Shown: positions 49,717 to 60,065, counted from the first letter of the stretch. The stretch: 64,000 bases of DNA from Nocardioides sp. GY 10127 (GCF_004919085.1 NZ_STGL01000006.1:434001-498000); one strand, 5' to 3'. A program made the numbers and translations. The notes: generated from the sequence alone by a model not told the origin.

Positions 49717-51072
49717 ATGACCGCTCCCCGGTCGGGCAAGGACGCCCGCCCCCGCCTCGTCGACTTCTGGCACGACCTGCCCCGCGAGGGGCGGCTGCTG
49801 CTCTCCATCGTCGTGCTCCAGTTCCTGGGCACCGGCCTCGTGCTGCCGTTCCACATCGTCTACCTCGCCGAGGTGCGCGGGTTCGGCTACAGCACCGCCG
49901 GCCTGCTCATCGCGGTGCAGCCGCTGGTCGGCCTCGTCGCGGCCGCCCCGGGCGGCCACGCGATCGACCGCCTCGGCCCGCGCCGGGTGTTGGCCGCCGC
50001 GCTGGCCTGCCTGGTGGTCGGCGGCGTCGTCCTCGCCCTCGCCTCGAGCCTGCCCGTGGCCGTCGCCGGCCTCGCCCTCCAGGGCCTGGCGTTCGGGCTG
50101 GAGTGGCCGGCCGCGCAGTCGCTGGTCGCCGCCGTCGTCCCGCCCGCGATCCGGCAGCGCTACTTCGGGCTCAACTTCGCCCTGCTCAACCTGGGCATCG
50201 GCCTGGGCGGCATCGTCGGCGGCCTCTTCGTGGACGTCGACCGGGTGATCACCTTCCAGACGATCTACCTCGCCGACGCCGCCTCCTACCTGCCTGCGCT
50301 CGTGCTGCTGCTCGGGCCGCTGCGGCACGTCGGCGGGCCGGTGACGCACGCGCCGGAGCCCGGGGGCGAGACCGGGGCCGGGGCCGAGGCGGCCACCGCG
50401 TCGGTGAGCTACTGGGCGGTGCTGCGCCGCCCGGCGGTCGCCTCGGTGATGGGGCTCGGCTTCCTGGCCTCGTTCGTCGGCTACTCGCAGCTCAACGCCG
50501 GGCTCCAGGCCTTCGCCCGCGAGGTCGGCGAGGTCTCGACACGTGGGCTCGGCCTCGCCTTCGCCGCCAACACCGCGGTCATCGTCGTGCTCCAGCTGCT
50601 CGTGCTCCAGCGCATCGAGGGGCGCCGCCGCACCCGGGTCATGGCCGTGATGGCCGTCGTCTGGGCGGGCTCCTGGCTGCTGCTGGGCGCCACGGCCCTC
50701 GTGCCGGGCACCGTGGGGGCCACGCTCCTCGTGGCGGGCTGCGCGTCGGTCTTCGCCCTGGGCGAGACGCTCATGCAGCCGACGCTGCCGGCACTGGTCA
50801 ACGACCTGGCCCCCGACGCGCTGCGCGGGCGGTACAACGCACTGAGCTCGATCTCGTTCCAGTCCGCGGCGATCATCGCCCCGCCGATCGCCGGGTTCCT
50901 GGTCGGGCACGGCCTCGGGCAGACCTACATCGGCCTGCTGGTCATGGGCTCGCTGGTGCTGGGCGTGGTGGCCGTCGTCCACCTGGAGAAGCGGCTGAGC
51001 CCCGCCGTCAACGGCGTCCGCGAGCCGGAGGTGCCGGGCGCGGAGACGCTGCCCGCCGGCGGCGTGGTCTGA
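49717..51072 (+). CDS. MFS transporter
   Basis: A 451-residue twelve-helix transporter of the multidrug-efflux-like type. The loop 2-3 motif is GGHAIDRLGPRRVLA, and the central loop is a Gly/Glu/Ala-rich stretch between helices 6 and 7. ATG 49717 follows GAGACT by seven bases, and GTG five codons earlier is an alternative. The substrate is unknown. Confidence 0.85.
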   Translation: MTAPRSGKDARPRLVDFWHDLPREGRLLLSIVVLQFLGTGLVLPFHIVYLAEVRGFGYSTAGLLIAVQPLVGLVAAAPGGHAIDRLGPRRVLAAALACLVVGGVVLALASSLPVAVAGLALQGLAFGLEWPAAQSLVAAVVPPAIRQRYFGLNFALLNLGIGLGGIVGGLFVDVDRVITFQTIYLADAASYLPALVLLLGPLRHVGGPVTHAPEPGGETGAGAEAATASVSYWAVLRRPAVASVMGLGFLASFVGYSQLNAGLQAFAREVGEVSTRGLGLAFAANTAVIVVLQLLVLQRIEGRRRTRVMAVMAVVWAGSWLLLGATALVPGTVGATLLVAGCASVFALGETLMQPTLPALVNDLAPDALRGRYNALSSISFQSAAIIAPPIAGFLVGHGLGQTYIGLLVMGSLVLGVVAVVHLEKRLSPAVNGVREPEVPGAETLPAGGVV

Positions 51073-51442
51073 GGCCGAACGGCGCCCTGCTCGGACTGGT
51101 CCGGTGCCGGGTGCTCCCCGGCGAGGGGTTCCCCCCTGCCACGCGTCCTCGCACGTTCCCCCGTGTCGACGACATGGCCCGAAGGATGCCGCGTGGAGCT
51201 CCGCCACAGAGCAGGGCTCCAGTCTCTCGCGAGAACAGGGATGATCGGCCCCTCGGCAACCAACCAGCCCGGTACGTCCTCGCAGACTCCCCCGTCGGCG
51301 CCCCCCAGTCTGCGGGCTCGAGCCGCCGATGTCACGCCGATCCGGGCATTCTTCACACGTTCACCACGTCGGGTGAGGCTCACGGCGCCCCACGCACCGG
51401 CGGGTGGTCCGGACGACGGGCGCGTCGGGTGAGGCTGGGCGC
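51073..51442. other. intergenic region, nothing firm
   Basis: 370 bp of lower GC content than the flanks. It contains a perfect TCTCGCGAGA palindrome at 51225-51234. An open frame across it has no family resemblance or ribosome-binding site. No terminator is evident. Confidence 0.45.
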
Positions 51443-51814
51443 GTGAGCACCCCGCCCCCGAAGTCGTGCGCCACCTGCGGTCGCCGCATCGAGTGGCGCA
51501 AGAAGTGGGAACGGGACTGGGAGCAGGTCCGCTACTGCTCCACGGCCTGCCGTCGGCACCGACCCGGGCCGGTCGACGAGGCGCTCGAGCGCAGCATCAC
51601 CGACCTCCTGGCCGCCCGGGCGGCGTCAGCCACGATCTGCCCCTCCGAGGCCGCGCGGGCCGTCGGCGGCGAGGACTGGCGCGACCTGATGGAGCCCGCA
51701 CGCCAGGCCGCGCGCCGGCTCGTGGCGGCGGGGCAGGTGGAGATCACCCAGGGCGGACGCGTCGTCGACCCCTCCACCGCCAAGGGACCGATCCGGGTGC
51801 GCCGGGCCCGCTGA
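51443..51814 (+). CDS. DUF2256 and DUF3253 domain-containing protein
   Basis: A 123-residue fusion of two small domains. The N-terminal DUF2256 zinc-ribbon-like part has CATCGR and YCSTACRR with Trp-rich spacing ([10 protein letters not shown]). The C-terminal DUF3253 winged-helix-like part has [19 protein letters not shown] and [13 protein letters not shown]. The combination is common in actinobacteria and proteobacteria, and its function is unknown. GTG 51443 follows GAGGCT by six bases. Confidence 0.82.
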   Translation: MSTPPPKSCATCGRRIEWRKKWERDWEQVRYCSTACRRHRPGPVDEALERSITDLLAARAASATICPSEAARAVGGEDWRDLMEPARQAARRLVAAGQVEITQGGRVVDPSTAKGPIRVRRAR

Positions 51815-51829
51815 CCCGCTCAGCCGCGG

Positions 51830-52786
51830 TCACACGAGCGCCCGCGCCGACTCCAGGTACGGCCTCCCCACCCGGTCCGCCCCGAACCCGCACACGTACA
51901 GGCCGGTCGAGACCCGCTCCAGCAGGGCCCAGTCGCGCACGCGCCCGGCGTCGAGGTCGGTCTCCTCGGCCACGAGGCGGCACCAGGACTCGTGCAGCGC
52001 TCGGGCCCCGCTCCCGGCCTCGGCCAGCGTCGTGACCCAGTCGCGCAGCGCCACCCCGAGGTCGTGGGCGGGGTCGGCCGGGAACCCGTCGGGGTCGACG
52101 AAGACCCAGCCCGTGCCACGCGCGTCCGGAGCCCTCAGCAGGTTCGAGAGGTGGGGGTCGCCGTGGACGGTCACCTCCGGGCCGTCCCAGCCGGCCAGCC
52201 GGTCCGCGGCGGCGAGCGCGGCCCGCAGCACCCCGGGGTCGGTGACCCCTCCGAGCCGCGCGTCGGTCTCGCGGACGGAGCGGGCCAGCGATACCGCCTT
52301 GTCCTCGGGCCGTGGCACGAGGGGCGGCGGCTCGACCGCCCACGCCTCGCGCAGCGTCCTCGCGACCACGCGCAGGCGGTCAGGTGGCGCGCCGCCTGCC
52401 GCGTCCAGGGTCGGGCCGAGGTGCTCCAGCAGGAGCGCGTCCCCGCCCTCGCCCACCCCGAGCTCCGCCGCGGCGACGTGCCCGTGCAGGCGGGCGTACC
52501 CGCACCCGTGCGCCGCCCGCAGCACCCGCGCCTCGTCGGCCAGGGTCGGGTCCGGGAGGCGCACCTTGAGCACGCGCGGCTCCCCGGCGGCGGTCGTGGC
52601 GGTGAGGACGTAGGAGGCGCTGCCCCCGGGCAGCGGCCGCCCCAGGGTGAGCCCCCACCGCTGCGCCAGGCCGTCCAGCAGCGCCGACAGCCCGGCGTGC
52701 CAGGCGGCGCCGGGCTCGCCCAGGTCGGCGACCCGGGCCCGGGTCAGCGGCTGGAGGCGCGGCGGGTCGGCGAACGGCCGGGTCAC
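51830..52786 (-). CDS. aminoglycoside/fructosamine kinase-like phosphotransferase
   Basis: A 318-residue APH-fold kinase resembling the aminoglycoside/hydroxyurea antibiotic resistance kinase family. The nucleotide-binding Lys is in RVLKVRLPD, the catalytic loop is VHGDPHLSNLL and the metal-binding Asp lies in VFVDPDGFPADPAHD. GTG 52786 overlaps the stop of the MobA-like gene. The substrate may be a metabolite and not a drug. The operon context (lipoprotein, nucleotidyltransferase) gives no clear pathway. Confidence 0.8.
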   Translation of the reverse strand: MTRPFADPPRLQPLTRARVADLGEPGAAWHAGLSALLDGLAQRWGLTLGRPLPGGSASYVLTATTAAGEPRVLKVRLPDPTLADEARVLRAAHGCGYARLHGHVAAAELGVGEGGDALLLEHLGPTLDAAGGAPPDRLRVVARTLREAWAVEPPPLVPRPEDKAVSLARSVRETDARLGGVTDPGVLRAALAAADRLAGWDGPEVTVHGDPHLSNLLRAPDARGTGWVFVDPDGFPADPAHDLGVALRDWVTTLAEAGSGARALHESWCRLVAEETDLDAGRVRDWALLERVSTGLYVCGFGADRVGRPYLESARALV

Positions 52787-53379
52787 GAGGTCGGCGGCCC
52801 GTCGACGTCCTGCCCCGAGGCGAGGTCGCCGCACTCGACGGGGCGCGGCGGGTGCGCGGCCAGGTAGGGCCGGGCCCCGGCGTCCCCCGCCGCCAGGGCG
52901 AGGACGCCGGGCCAGTGGTCGCGCCCGAGCAGCACGGGGTGTCCCGGGCGGCCGCCGAACGTGGCCCGGGCCAGGGCCGCCGGGCCGTCGGCGCAGCCGG
53001 CGACGCGGGCGGCCACGGCGCCGGTGAGGTCCGGCAGGTCGACCAGCGTCACGAGCGCGACCTCGGCGTCGGTCGCCCCCAGCGCCTCGAGGCCTGCCCG
53101 CAGGGAGGCGCCCTGCCCCTCCGCCCAGTCGGCGGCCACGACGACGCGACTGCCGTCGCCGAGCAGGGCCGCGGCCTCGGGGGCGGCCCCCAGCACCACG
53201 ACGACCGGGTCGCAGCCGGCGGCGCGCAGCACCGCGGTGGCGCGGGGCAGCCAGTCGCCCCGCTCGTCCGCGGCCAGGGCCTTGGGCTGGCCGCGGCGGC
53301 TGCCCGCCCCCGCGGCGAGGACGAGCCCGCCGAGCCGTCCGGTGCGCTCATCGGCGGCCGGGCCGAGACCCTGCGTCAC
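52783..53379 (-). CDS. MobA-like NTP transferase (NTP_transf_3)
   Basis: A 198-residue nucleotidyltransferase. The N-terminal nucleotide loop is LAAGAGSRRGQPKAL, followed by GASLRAGLEALG, LVDLPDLTG and GRPGHPVLLGRDHW, the pattern of molybdenum-cofactor cytidylyl- or guanylyltransferase relatives (MocA/MobA-like). GTG 53379 overlaps the lipoprotein stop. No molybdoenzyme or other cofactor genes are close by. Confidence 0.82.
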   Translation of the reverse strand: MTQGLGPAADERTGRLGGLVLAAGAGSRRGQPKALAADERGDWLPRATAVLRAAGCDPVVVVLGAAPEAAALLGDGSRVVVAADWAEGQGASLRAGLEALGATDAEVALVTLVDLPDLTGAVAARVAGCADGPAALARATFGGRPGHPVLLGRDHWPGVLALAAGDAGARPYLAAHPPRPVECGDLASGQDVDGPPTS

Positions 53380-53909
53380 GCGTCGCTCCCGAACGCCCGC
53401 TCGTAGAGGCGGGCGAGACCGCGCGTGCGGGGTCCGGAGTAGCCGCAGACCATCGCCTGCGACCCGGAGGCCGCGAGCAGCACCTCGTCGCCGACCCGGA
53501 GGTGCAGGGCGTCGGCCACCAGCGCGTCGTCCAGGACGTCGAGCTCCACCGTGCCGGCGTGCCGCCCCGTCCAGGTGTAGCTGGTCTCGACGACGACCAC
53601 CCCGTCCCCCGCCTGCGTCACCGTGCCCGACCAGGCGCCGTCCGCGAGGGCCAGGCGCGCCGCCGTCGGGACGGCGCAGCGGCCGCTCGCCGCGGCGAGG
53701 CTGAGCTCGACCACCGGGTAGGCGGTGCCGGAGGCGCCGTCGCCCGGGTCGGACGCGGGGTCGGACGCGGGGTCGGACGTCGTGCCACTGCTCGGGCTCG
53801 CGGCCGGCGCCGGCGCGCTGGTGGGCTCGCCGTCCCCGGCGCACCCGGCGGCGAGCGTGAGGAGGAGGCCCGCGGCGGCCAGGGCGGGCAGACGACGACC
53901 GGGTCTCAC
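53376..53909 (-). CDS. putative lipoprotein
   Basis: A 177-residue exported protein. The signal ends with the lipobox LTLAAGCAG (Cys 23) and a Ser/Pro/Asp-rich linker follows. The mature region has two Cys and a beta-rich pattern (VVVVETSYTWTGRHAGTVELDVLDDALV). The frame continues far upstream into the repeat block, but GTG 53909 begins the signal peptide and lies six bases after GACACT. It is the first gene of an operon with the MobA-like and kinase genes. The family is not recognised. Confidence 0.72.
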   Translation of the reverse strand: MRPGRRLPALAAAGLLLTLAAGCAGDGEPTSAPAPAASPSSGTTSDPASDPASDPGDGASGTAYPVVELSLAAASGRCAVPTAARLALADGAWSGTVTQAGDGVVVVETSYTWTGRHAGTVELDVLDDALVADALHLRVGDEVLLAASGSQAMVCGYSGPRTRGLARLYERAFGSDA

Positions 53910-53954
53910 CCGTGCAGTGTCACACGCCCGCGAAGCGTCCGGAGCGCTGCCCGA

Positions 53955-54620
53955 CGGCCGCTTCTCGTCCTCCATGAGGACCGAACCCTCCCCAGCCGGT
54001 CCCCCTGAGCGTGCACAGCCTCGCCGGGGAGGCGTTCGGTCCTCGTGCCCACGAGGACCGAACGCCGGATCGGCCGGCAGCAGCGCCTCAGCAGGCTCAG
54101 CAGCCCCTGCCGACTCAGCAGCATCAGACCCACCCGCGTCAGGCCCAGCCGCGCCGGCACCGGCCCCGCGCGGCTGTTCTGCTTCGGTCCTCGTGCCCAC
54201 CAGGACCGAACCCTCCGCAGCCGGGTCCTCCTGAGCGTGCACAGCCACGTCGGGGAGACGTTCGGTCCTCGTGCCCGCGAGGACCGAACGCTGATCGCCC
54301 GGCAGCAGCGCCTCAGCAGGCTCAGCAGTACCCGCCGACCCAGCGGCCCCGACCGACCCGCCAGCACCAGGCCCAGCCGCGCCGGCACCGGCCGGAACGC
54401 CGCCAGGCGGCCGCTTCTCGTGCTCCGTGAGGACCGAACCCTCCCCAGCCCGGTCCCCCTGAGCGTGCACAGCCACGTCGGGGAGACGTTCGGTCCTCGT
54501 GCCCACCAGGACCGAACGCCGGATCGGCCGGCAGCACCAGCACAGCAGGCTCAGCAGCCCCTGCCGACTCAGCAGCATCGGACCCACCCGCGTCAGGCCC
54601 CGGCCCCGGGCCGCCGCAAA
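53955..54620. repeat. three ~227-bp repeat units with strong palindromes
   Basis: The key palindrome GTTCGGTCCTCGT-loop-ACGAGGACCGAAC (54034-54063, 13-bp perfect stem, 4-base loop) recurs at 54260-54289 and, slightly changed, at 54488-54517. Spacings are 226 and 228 bp. Between them are GAGGACCGAACCCTCC segments, CCTGAGCGTGCACAGCC and a CAGCAGGCTCAGCAG-rich stretch shared by the copies. A further copy of the palindrome is at 54182-54211. Long open frames on both strands only reflect the repeat. Confidence 0.85.
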
Positions 54621-54623
54621 ATG

Positions 54624-54663
54624 CCGCACGGCCCCGGTCCTGGGAAGGACCGGGGCCGTGCGG
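54624..54663 (-). terminator. hairpin terminator after groEL
   Basis: An 18-bp perfect stem (CCGCACGGCCCCGGTCCT and its complement) with a GGGA loop, followed on the - strand by CATTTTGC. A C/A-rich spacer with two copies of a 19-base repeat lies between it and the stop codon. Confidence 0.85.
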
Positions 54664-54722
54664 GTGGTGCAGTGCTGCGGGTGGTGCAGTGCTGCGGGTG
54701 CAGCAGCCGGGTGGGGCTGGAC
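54664..54722 (-). repeat. groEL 3' spacer with two 19-bp repeat copies also found at 24877-24895
   Basis: GGGTGGTGCAGTGCTGCGG occurs at 54662-54680 and 54679-54697, and once at 24877-24895 in the 3' spacer of the ABC receptor gene. In both places it lies between a minus-strand stop codon and its terminator hairpin. Confidence 0.75.
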
Positions 54723-56459
<1,737 letters not shown>

Positions 56460-56481
56460 TCAGCTCCCCAGCCCGGGGGTA

Positions 56482-56508
56482 CTGTCACTCTCACGTAGAG
56501 AGTGCCAG
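56482..56508 (-). promoter_or_regulatory. CIRCE element 1 (HrcA operator)
   Basis: Arms CTGTCACTC (56482-56490) and GAGTGCCAG (56500-56508) with a 9-base spacer. One mismatch within the arms. It lies eight bases from CIRCE element 2. Confidence 0.78.
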
Positions 56509-56516
56509 CGTCATGT

Positions 56517-56543
56517 TTAGCACTCGACCCCTGCGAGTGCAAA
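56517..56543 (-). promoter_or_regulatory. CIRCE element 2 (HrcA operator)
   Basis: Arms TTAGCACTC (56517-56525) and GAGTGCAAA (56535-56543) with a 9-base spacer, differing from the consensus TTAGCACTC-N9-GAGTGCTAA at one position. Confidence 0.85.
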
Positions 56544-56579
56544 CGTCCCGGGGGCATGCGGGCGCCCGGGGGCGCCGCC

Positions 56580-57413
56580 TCAGCCCTCGCGGACGGGCGG
56601 GGCGGCGTGGCCGAACGGCACCTCGTCCCGCTCCCCCAGCGCGGCCAGCAGCGAGGGCAGCATCGCCTCGGCGGTGCGCCGGTAGCCCAGGGGGCTGGGG
56701 TGGAACCGGTCGAGGCTGAACATCTCGTCGGGGTTGGTGATGAAGAACGGCCCGACGACCTGGCCCAGCGACACCGCGTGCGCACCCGCTCGCAGCGCCG
56801 CCTCCTCCTGGGCCGACGCGAGCTGCTTGGAGGCGAGCGAGCCGAGCGCGCGCAGCGGCTGCGGGACCGGTCGCAGCGCGCCGAGGTCGGGGCAGGTGCC
56901 CACGACCACGCCGGCGCCGAGGGCGCGCAGCCGGCGCACGGCGTCCTCGAGGTGGGCCACGGCGTCAGGGACGGGCACGCGGTGGGTGACGTCGTTGCCG
57001 CCCACGACGATGACGGCCAGGTGCGGGCGGTAGCCGTCGGGCAGGGCGTCGAGCTGGCCGGCGAGCGCCGAGGACTCCGAGCCGACCACCGCACCCGTCC
57101 GCAGGCGGACGGAGCGGTGCAGGTGCTTGGCCAGGCCCTTGCTCAGCCGCGCCCCGAGCGTCTCCTTGCGGACGCCGGCGCCCAGCCCGGCGGCGATGGA
57201 GTCGCCCAGCACCAGGAGGTCCAGCGGGTCCCCGTAGGCGCGCTTCCAGACGCGGTCGGCGTCGAGCGCGTCCTCCCCCAGCGGCTTGCCGATGATCGCG
57301 CGTGCCCTCGCCGCCTGGGCCTGGAGCAGCCGGCGGAACCCGACCCCCAGCGCCCCACTCACCGCTCCCACGGCTCCTGCTGCCACCCCGACGGCGATGA
57401 GACTGCGACGCAC
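56580..57413 (-). CDS. SGNH/GDSL hydrolase family protein
   Basis: A 277-residue protein with an N-terminal hydrophobic segment (residues 5-28) that may export or anchor it. The esterase blocks are VLGDSIAAG (block I, nucleophile Ser), GGNDVTH (block III) and DRFHPSPLGY (block V, Asp and His). The catalytic triad is therefore complete. The natural ester is unknown; lipid or cell-wall acyl groups are usual for this group. GTG 57413 follows GGAGGAC. Confidence 0.87.
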   Translation of the reverse strand: MRRSLIAVGVAAGAVGAVSGALGVGFRRLLQAQAARARAIIGKPLGEDALDADRVWKRAYGDPLDLLVLGDSIAAGLGAGVRKETLGARLSKGLAKHLHRSVRLRTGAVVGSESSALAGQLDALPDGYRPHLAVIVVGGNDVTHRVPVPDAVAHLEDAVRRLRALGAGVVVGTCPDLGALRPVPQPLRALGSLASKQLASAQEEAALRAGAHAVSLGQVVGPFFITNPDEMFSLDRFHPSPLGYRRTAEAMLPSLLAALGERDEVPFGHAAPPVREG

Positions 57414-57516
57414 GTCCTCCGGTCTACCCGCGCACCCTGAACGCCGGGTGATCCCCAGGTCGACGCGGGGTGACGACTACGCCCCGCGGCACCCCGGAAG
57501 AAGCAGCAGGACGCGG

Positions 57517-57552
57517 CACGGGCCCGGCTCCTGTCGAGGAGCCGGGCCCGTG
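57517..57552 (-). terminator. hairpin terminator after thrC
   Basis: A 16-bp perfect stem (CACGGGCCCGGCTCCT and its complement) with a GTCG loop, 21 bases beyond the stop codon after a C/A-rich spacer. Confidence 0.83.
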
Positions 57553-57573
57553 GCCGGTGAGCGTGGGTGCGGG

Positions 57574-58893
57574 TCAGGCGATGCCGGTGTCCGCGAAGGC
57601 CGCGTAGGAGGCCTTGATGGTCGCGGCGGGGCCGACCTGCTCGGAGACGGCGTCGAGCGTCTTCAGGCCCATGCCGGTGTTGATGATGACGGTCTCGAGC
57701 GAGGTGTCGAGCTGGCCGGTCTGCACGAGCTTGCGGGTGACGGCGACGGTGGTGCCGCCGGCGGTCTCGGTGAAGACGCCCTCGGTGCGGGCCAGGAGCA
57801 GGATGCCCTCGCGGACCTCGTCGTCGTTGACGTCGTCGACGGCGCCGCCGGTCTCCCGGGCGATGTCGAGCACGTAGATGCCGTCCGCGGGGTTGCCGAT
57901 GGCGAGGCTCTTGGCGATGGTGTCCGGCTTGACCGGGCGGATCGCGTCGACGCCGGCCTTGTAGGCGGTCGAGACGGGCGAGCAGCCGGTGGCCTGGGCG
58001 CCGAAGATCTTGTACGGCTTGGCCTCGACCAGGCCGAGCTTGATGAGCTCCTGGAACGCCTTGTGCACCTTGGTGAGCTGCGAGCCGGAGGCCACGGGGA
58101 TGACGACCTGGTCGGGCAGGCGCCAGCCGAGCTGCTCGGCGATCTCGTAGCCCAGCGTCTTGGAGCCCTCGGCGTAGAAGGGGCGCACGTTGACGTTGAC
58201 GAACGCCCAGCCCTCCTCCTCGGCGGCGATCTCCTGCGCGAGCTTGTTGACGTCGTCGTAGTTGCCCTCGACGGCGACCAGCGAGTCGGTGTAGACGGCC
58301 GAGTTGACCTGCTTCGGCTTCTCCAGGTTGGAGGGGATGAAGACGACCGTCTTCATGCCGGCGCGGGCACCGGCGGCGGCCACGGCGTTCGCCAGGTTGC
58401 CGGTGGAGGGGCAGGCGAAGACCTTCGCGTCGAGCTCGCGGGCGGCCGAGAGGGCGCAGGCGACGACGCGGTCCTTGAAGGAGTTGGTCGGGTTGGTGGA
58501 GTCGTCCTTCACCCAGAGCTTCTCGATGCCGAGCTCGCGGCCGAGGTTGCGGGCCTCGAGCAGGCGGGTGAAGCCCGGCTCGGTGTTGGGGGACGTCTCG
58601 ATGTCGGTCGGCACCGGGAGCAGCGCCTTGTAGCGCCAGATGTTGCGGGGGCCGGCCTCGATCTCCTCGCGGGTCACGGCCGGGAAGTCGTAGGCCACCT
58701 CGAGGGGGCCGAAACACTCCGGACAGGCGTAGGAGGGGCCGAGCTCGACCTCGTGGCCGCACTCGCGGCACAGCAGCGAGCGGGCGTTGCCGAAGGCACC
58801 CTCGCGCACGCCGGGGACGGTGCCGGGGCCGGCGGCGGGCATGCCGTCCACGACCTGGGCAGTGGCGGGCTCGACGACGTATGCAGCGCTCAT
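57574..58893 (-). CDS. thrC: threonine synthase
   Basis: A 439-residue PLP enzyme converting O-phosphohomoserine to threonine. The N-terminal zinc-ribbon-like pairs are C42/C45 and C57/C60 (CRECG, CPEC). The PLP Lys is K140 in NPTNSFKD, and STGNLANA, ASGSQLTK and the C-terminal region match the long thrC class. ATG 58893 has GAGGAGGAGG just upstream. Its leader carries a SAM-I riboswitch whose closing stem abuts this ribosome-binding site. No other threonine genes adjoin it. Confidence 0.93.
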   Translation of the reverse strand: MSAAYVVEPATAQVVDGMPAAGPGTVPGVREGAFGNARSLLCRECGHEVELGPSYACPECFGPLEVAYDFPAVTREEIEAGPRNIWRYKALLPVPTDIETSPNTEPGFTRLLEARNLGRELGIEKLWVKDDSTNPTNSFKDRVVACALSAARELDAKVFACPSTGNLANAVAAAGARAGMKTVVFIPSNLEKPKQVNSAVYTDSLVAVEGNYDDVNKLAQEIAAEEEGWAFVNVNVRPFYAEGSKTLGYEIAEQLGWRLPDQVVIPVASGSQLTKVHKAFQELIKLGLVEAKPYKIFGAQATGCSPVSTAYKAGVDAIRPVKPDTIAKSLAIGNPADGIYVLDIARETGGAVDDVNDDEVREGILLLARTEGVFTETAGGTTVAVTRKLVQTGQLDTSLETVIINTGMGLKTLDAVSEQVGPAATIKASYAAFADTGIA

Positions 58894-58905
58894 GAGTACC
58901 TCCTC

Positions 58906-59068
58906 CTCATCTTCCCCGGGCACGTCCTTCGTGCCGGGCCGGAATTAGCACCTTTTCCACGATCCGTTCCCCGGTGCCCAGCGGAGTGCTGGGGCGCCCA
59001 GGAGGCGGAGGTTCGCGGCGGTTGCCGGGACGTCGACGGGCCGTTCCCTCGGTCCCTCTCGATGAGAG
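58906..59068 (-). promoter_or_regulatory. SAM-I (S-box) riboswitch in the thrC leader
   Basis: Read on the - strand: CTCATC (59066-59061) then GAGAGGGACCGAGGGAACGGC, CCCGGCAACC, AAGGTGCTAATTCC and finally GGGGAAG with GATGAG (58911-58906). These are the conserved S-box blocks in order, and CTCATC/GATGAG forms the closing P1 stem. The 3' strand of P1 runs straight into the GAGGAGG ribosome-binding site, so binding of S-adenosylmethionine probably blocks translation. A TACAGT hexamer (59083-59078) upstream is a fitting -10. Confidence 0.87.
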
Positions 59069-59130
59069 CTGTCGCCCACTGTACGTGCCGATGTCTCGAA
59101 TGGCGTACTCGAGTACCGGGATACGGACGT

Positions 59131-59160
59131 GGACCGGACGCCGCGCACGGCGTCCGGTCC
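59131..59160 (-). terminator. hairpin terminator after otsB
   Basis: A 12-bp perfect stem (GGACCGGACGCC / GGCGTCCGGTCC) with a 6-base loop, about 65 bases after the otsB stop and ahead of the thrC promoter. Confidence 0.78.
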
Positions 59161-59225
59161 CCTCATCGCCCGTGACGGGCCGGACCTGAGGGTCGCCGGC
59201 GGGCCGGCCGGGGGGACGGGGCGGC

Positions 59226-60065
59226 TCAGCGCTCGGCGGCGTCCGCGGCGAGCCGGGTGAGCAGGTCCACGACGCCGTCGGGGCCCTTGACGACGATGTC
59301 GGCGAGCTCGACGAGCGCCTGCTGCTCGCGCGAGGCGGAGGCGACCTTGAGGGTGGCCAGGCCCTGCGCGGCGAGCTCGTCGAGCTGCCGCATGGCCTCC
59401 ACGTCGCCCAGGTCGTCGCCGGCGAAGACGAAGCCGCGGGCGTCGAGCGCCTCGGCGATCTCGGCGACCGCGTCCCCCTTGTGCACGCCGGGGGCCCGGA
59501 CCTCGACGACGTTGCGGCCGGGCTCGACGCCCAGGTCGTGCTCCTCGGCGAGCTCGGTGAGCGGCTCGAGGAGGCGGTCGAAGGCGGCCTCGGGCTCGGC
59601 CAGTCGGCGGGTGTGCACCGCGACGGCCAGGCCCTTCTCCTCCACGAACGCGCCGTCGGCGTCGTGGGTGTCGAGCAGGTCGGGCAGGGCGTGGACGAAC
59701 TCCTGGAGCCGCTCCGGCGGTTCGGGGGTGTCGATGTCGCGGGTGCTGCCGCGCCACCGCTCGTTGCCGTACTGCCCGAACAGGTACAGCTCGGTGCCGG
59801 CCGCGGCGAGGCGGTCGGCGAGGTCCTCGAGGTGGCCGAGCTCGATCACCTGGGCCGCGGGGCGGCCGGTGATGACGGCGACGGCCGCCACGTGCGGGGC
59901 GAGGGCGACGAGCGCGTCGTGGGCGTCCGGGTGGATGCCGGCGGCCTCGGGGTCGTCGACGATCGGCGCGAGGGTGCCGTCGAAGTCGAGCCCGACGACG
60001 GTGCGGTCCAGGACCGCCAGCACGTCACGCCAGTGCTGCTCGCCGTCCTGCGAGGTGAACTCCAT
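59226..60065 (-). CDS. otsB: trehalose-6-phosphate phosphatase
   Basis: A 279-residue HAD-fold phosphatase. Motif I is LDFDGTLAPI (D27, D29), VITGRP is motif II, and GVHKGDAV with FAGDDLGDVEAM supply the Lys and acidic residues of motifs III and IV. It completes the OtsAB pathway with the synthase at 62398-63813, forming trehalose for osmotic protection. ATG 60065 is the only sensible start. The two genes are separated by three unrelated genes. Confidence 0.93.
   Translation of the reverse strand: MEFTSQDGEQHWRDVLAVLDRTVVGLDFDGTLAPIVDDPEAAGIHPDAHDALVALAPHVAAVAVITGRPAAQVIELGHLEDLADRLAAAGTELYLFGQYGNERWRGSTRDIDTPEPPERLQEFVHALPDLLDTHDADGAFVEEKGLAVAVHTRRLAEPEAAFDRLLEPLTELAEEHDLGVEPGRNVVEVRAPGVHKGDAVAEIAEALDARGFVFAGDDLGDVEAMRQLDELAAQGLATLKVASASREQQALVELADIVVKGPDGVVDLLTRLAADAAER

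Noticed and set aside
51163..51432. 89-residue plus-strand frame in the 51.1-51.4 kb gap
   Set aside because: There is no ribosome-binding site, no -10 at leaderless distance and no recognisable family.
58906..59068. T-box leader for thrC
   Set aside because: There is no T-box motif or specifier loop, whereas the S-box blocks and P1 stem are in order.
59105..59116. GTACTCGAGTAC palindrome upstream of the thrC promoter as an operator
   Set aside because: It is a single short perfect palindrome with no second copy or matching regulator nearby; chance cannot be excluded.
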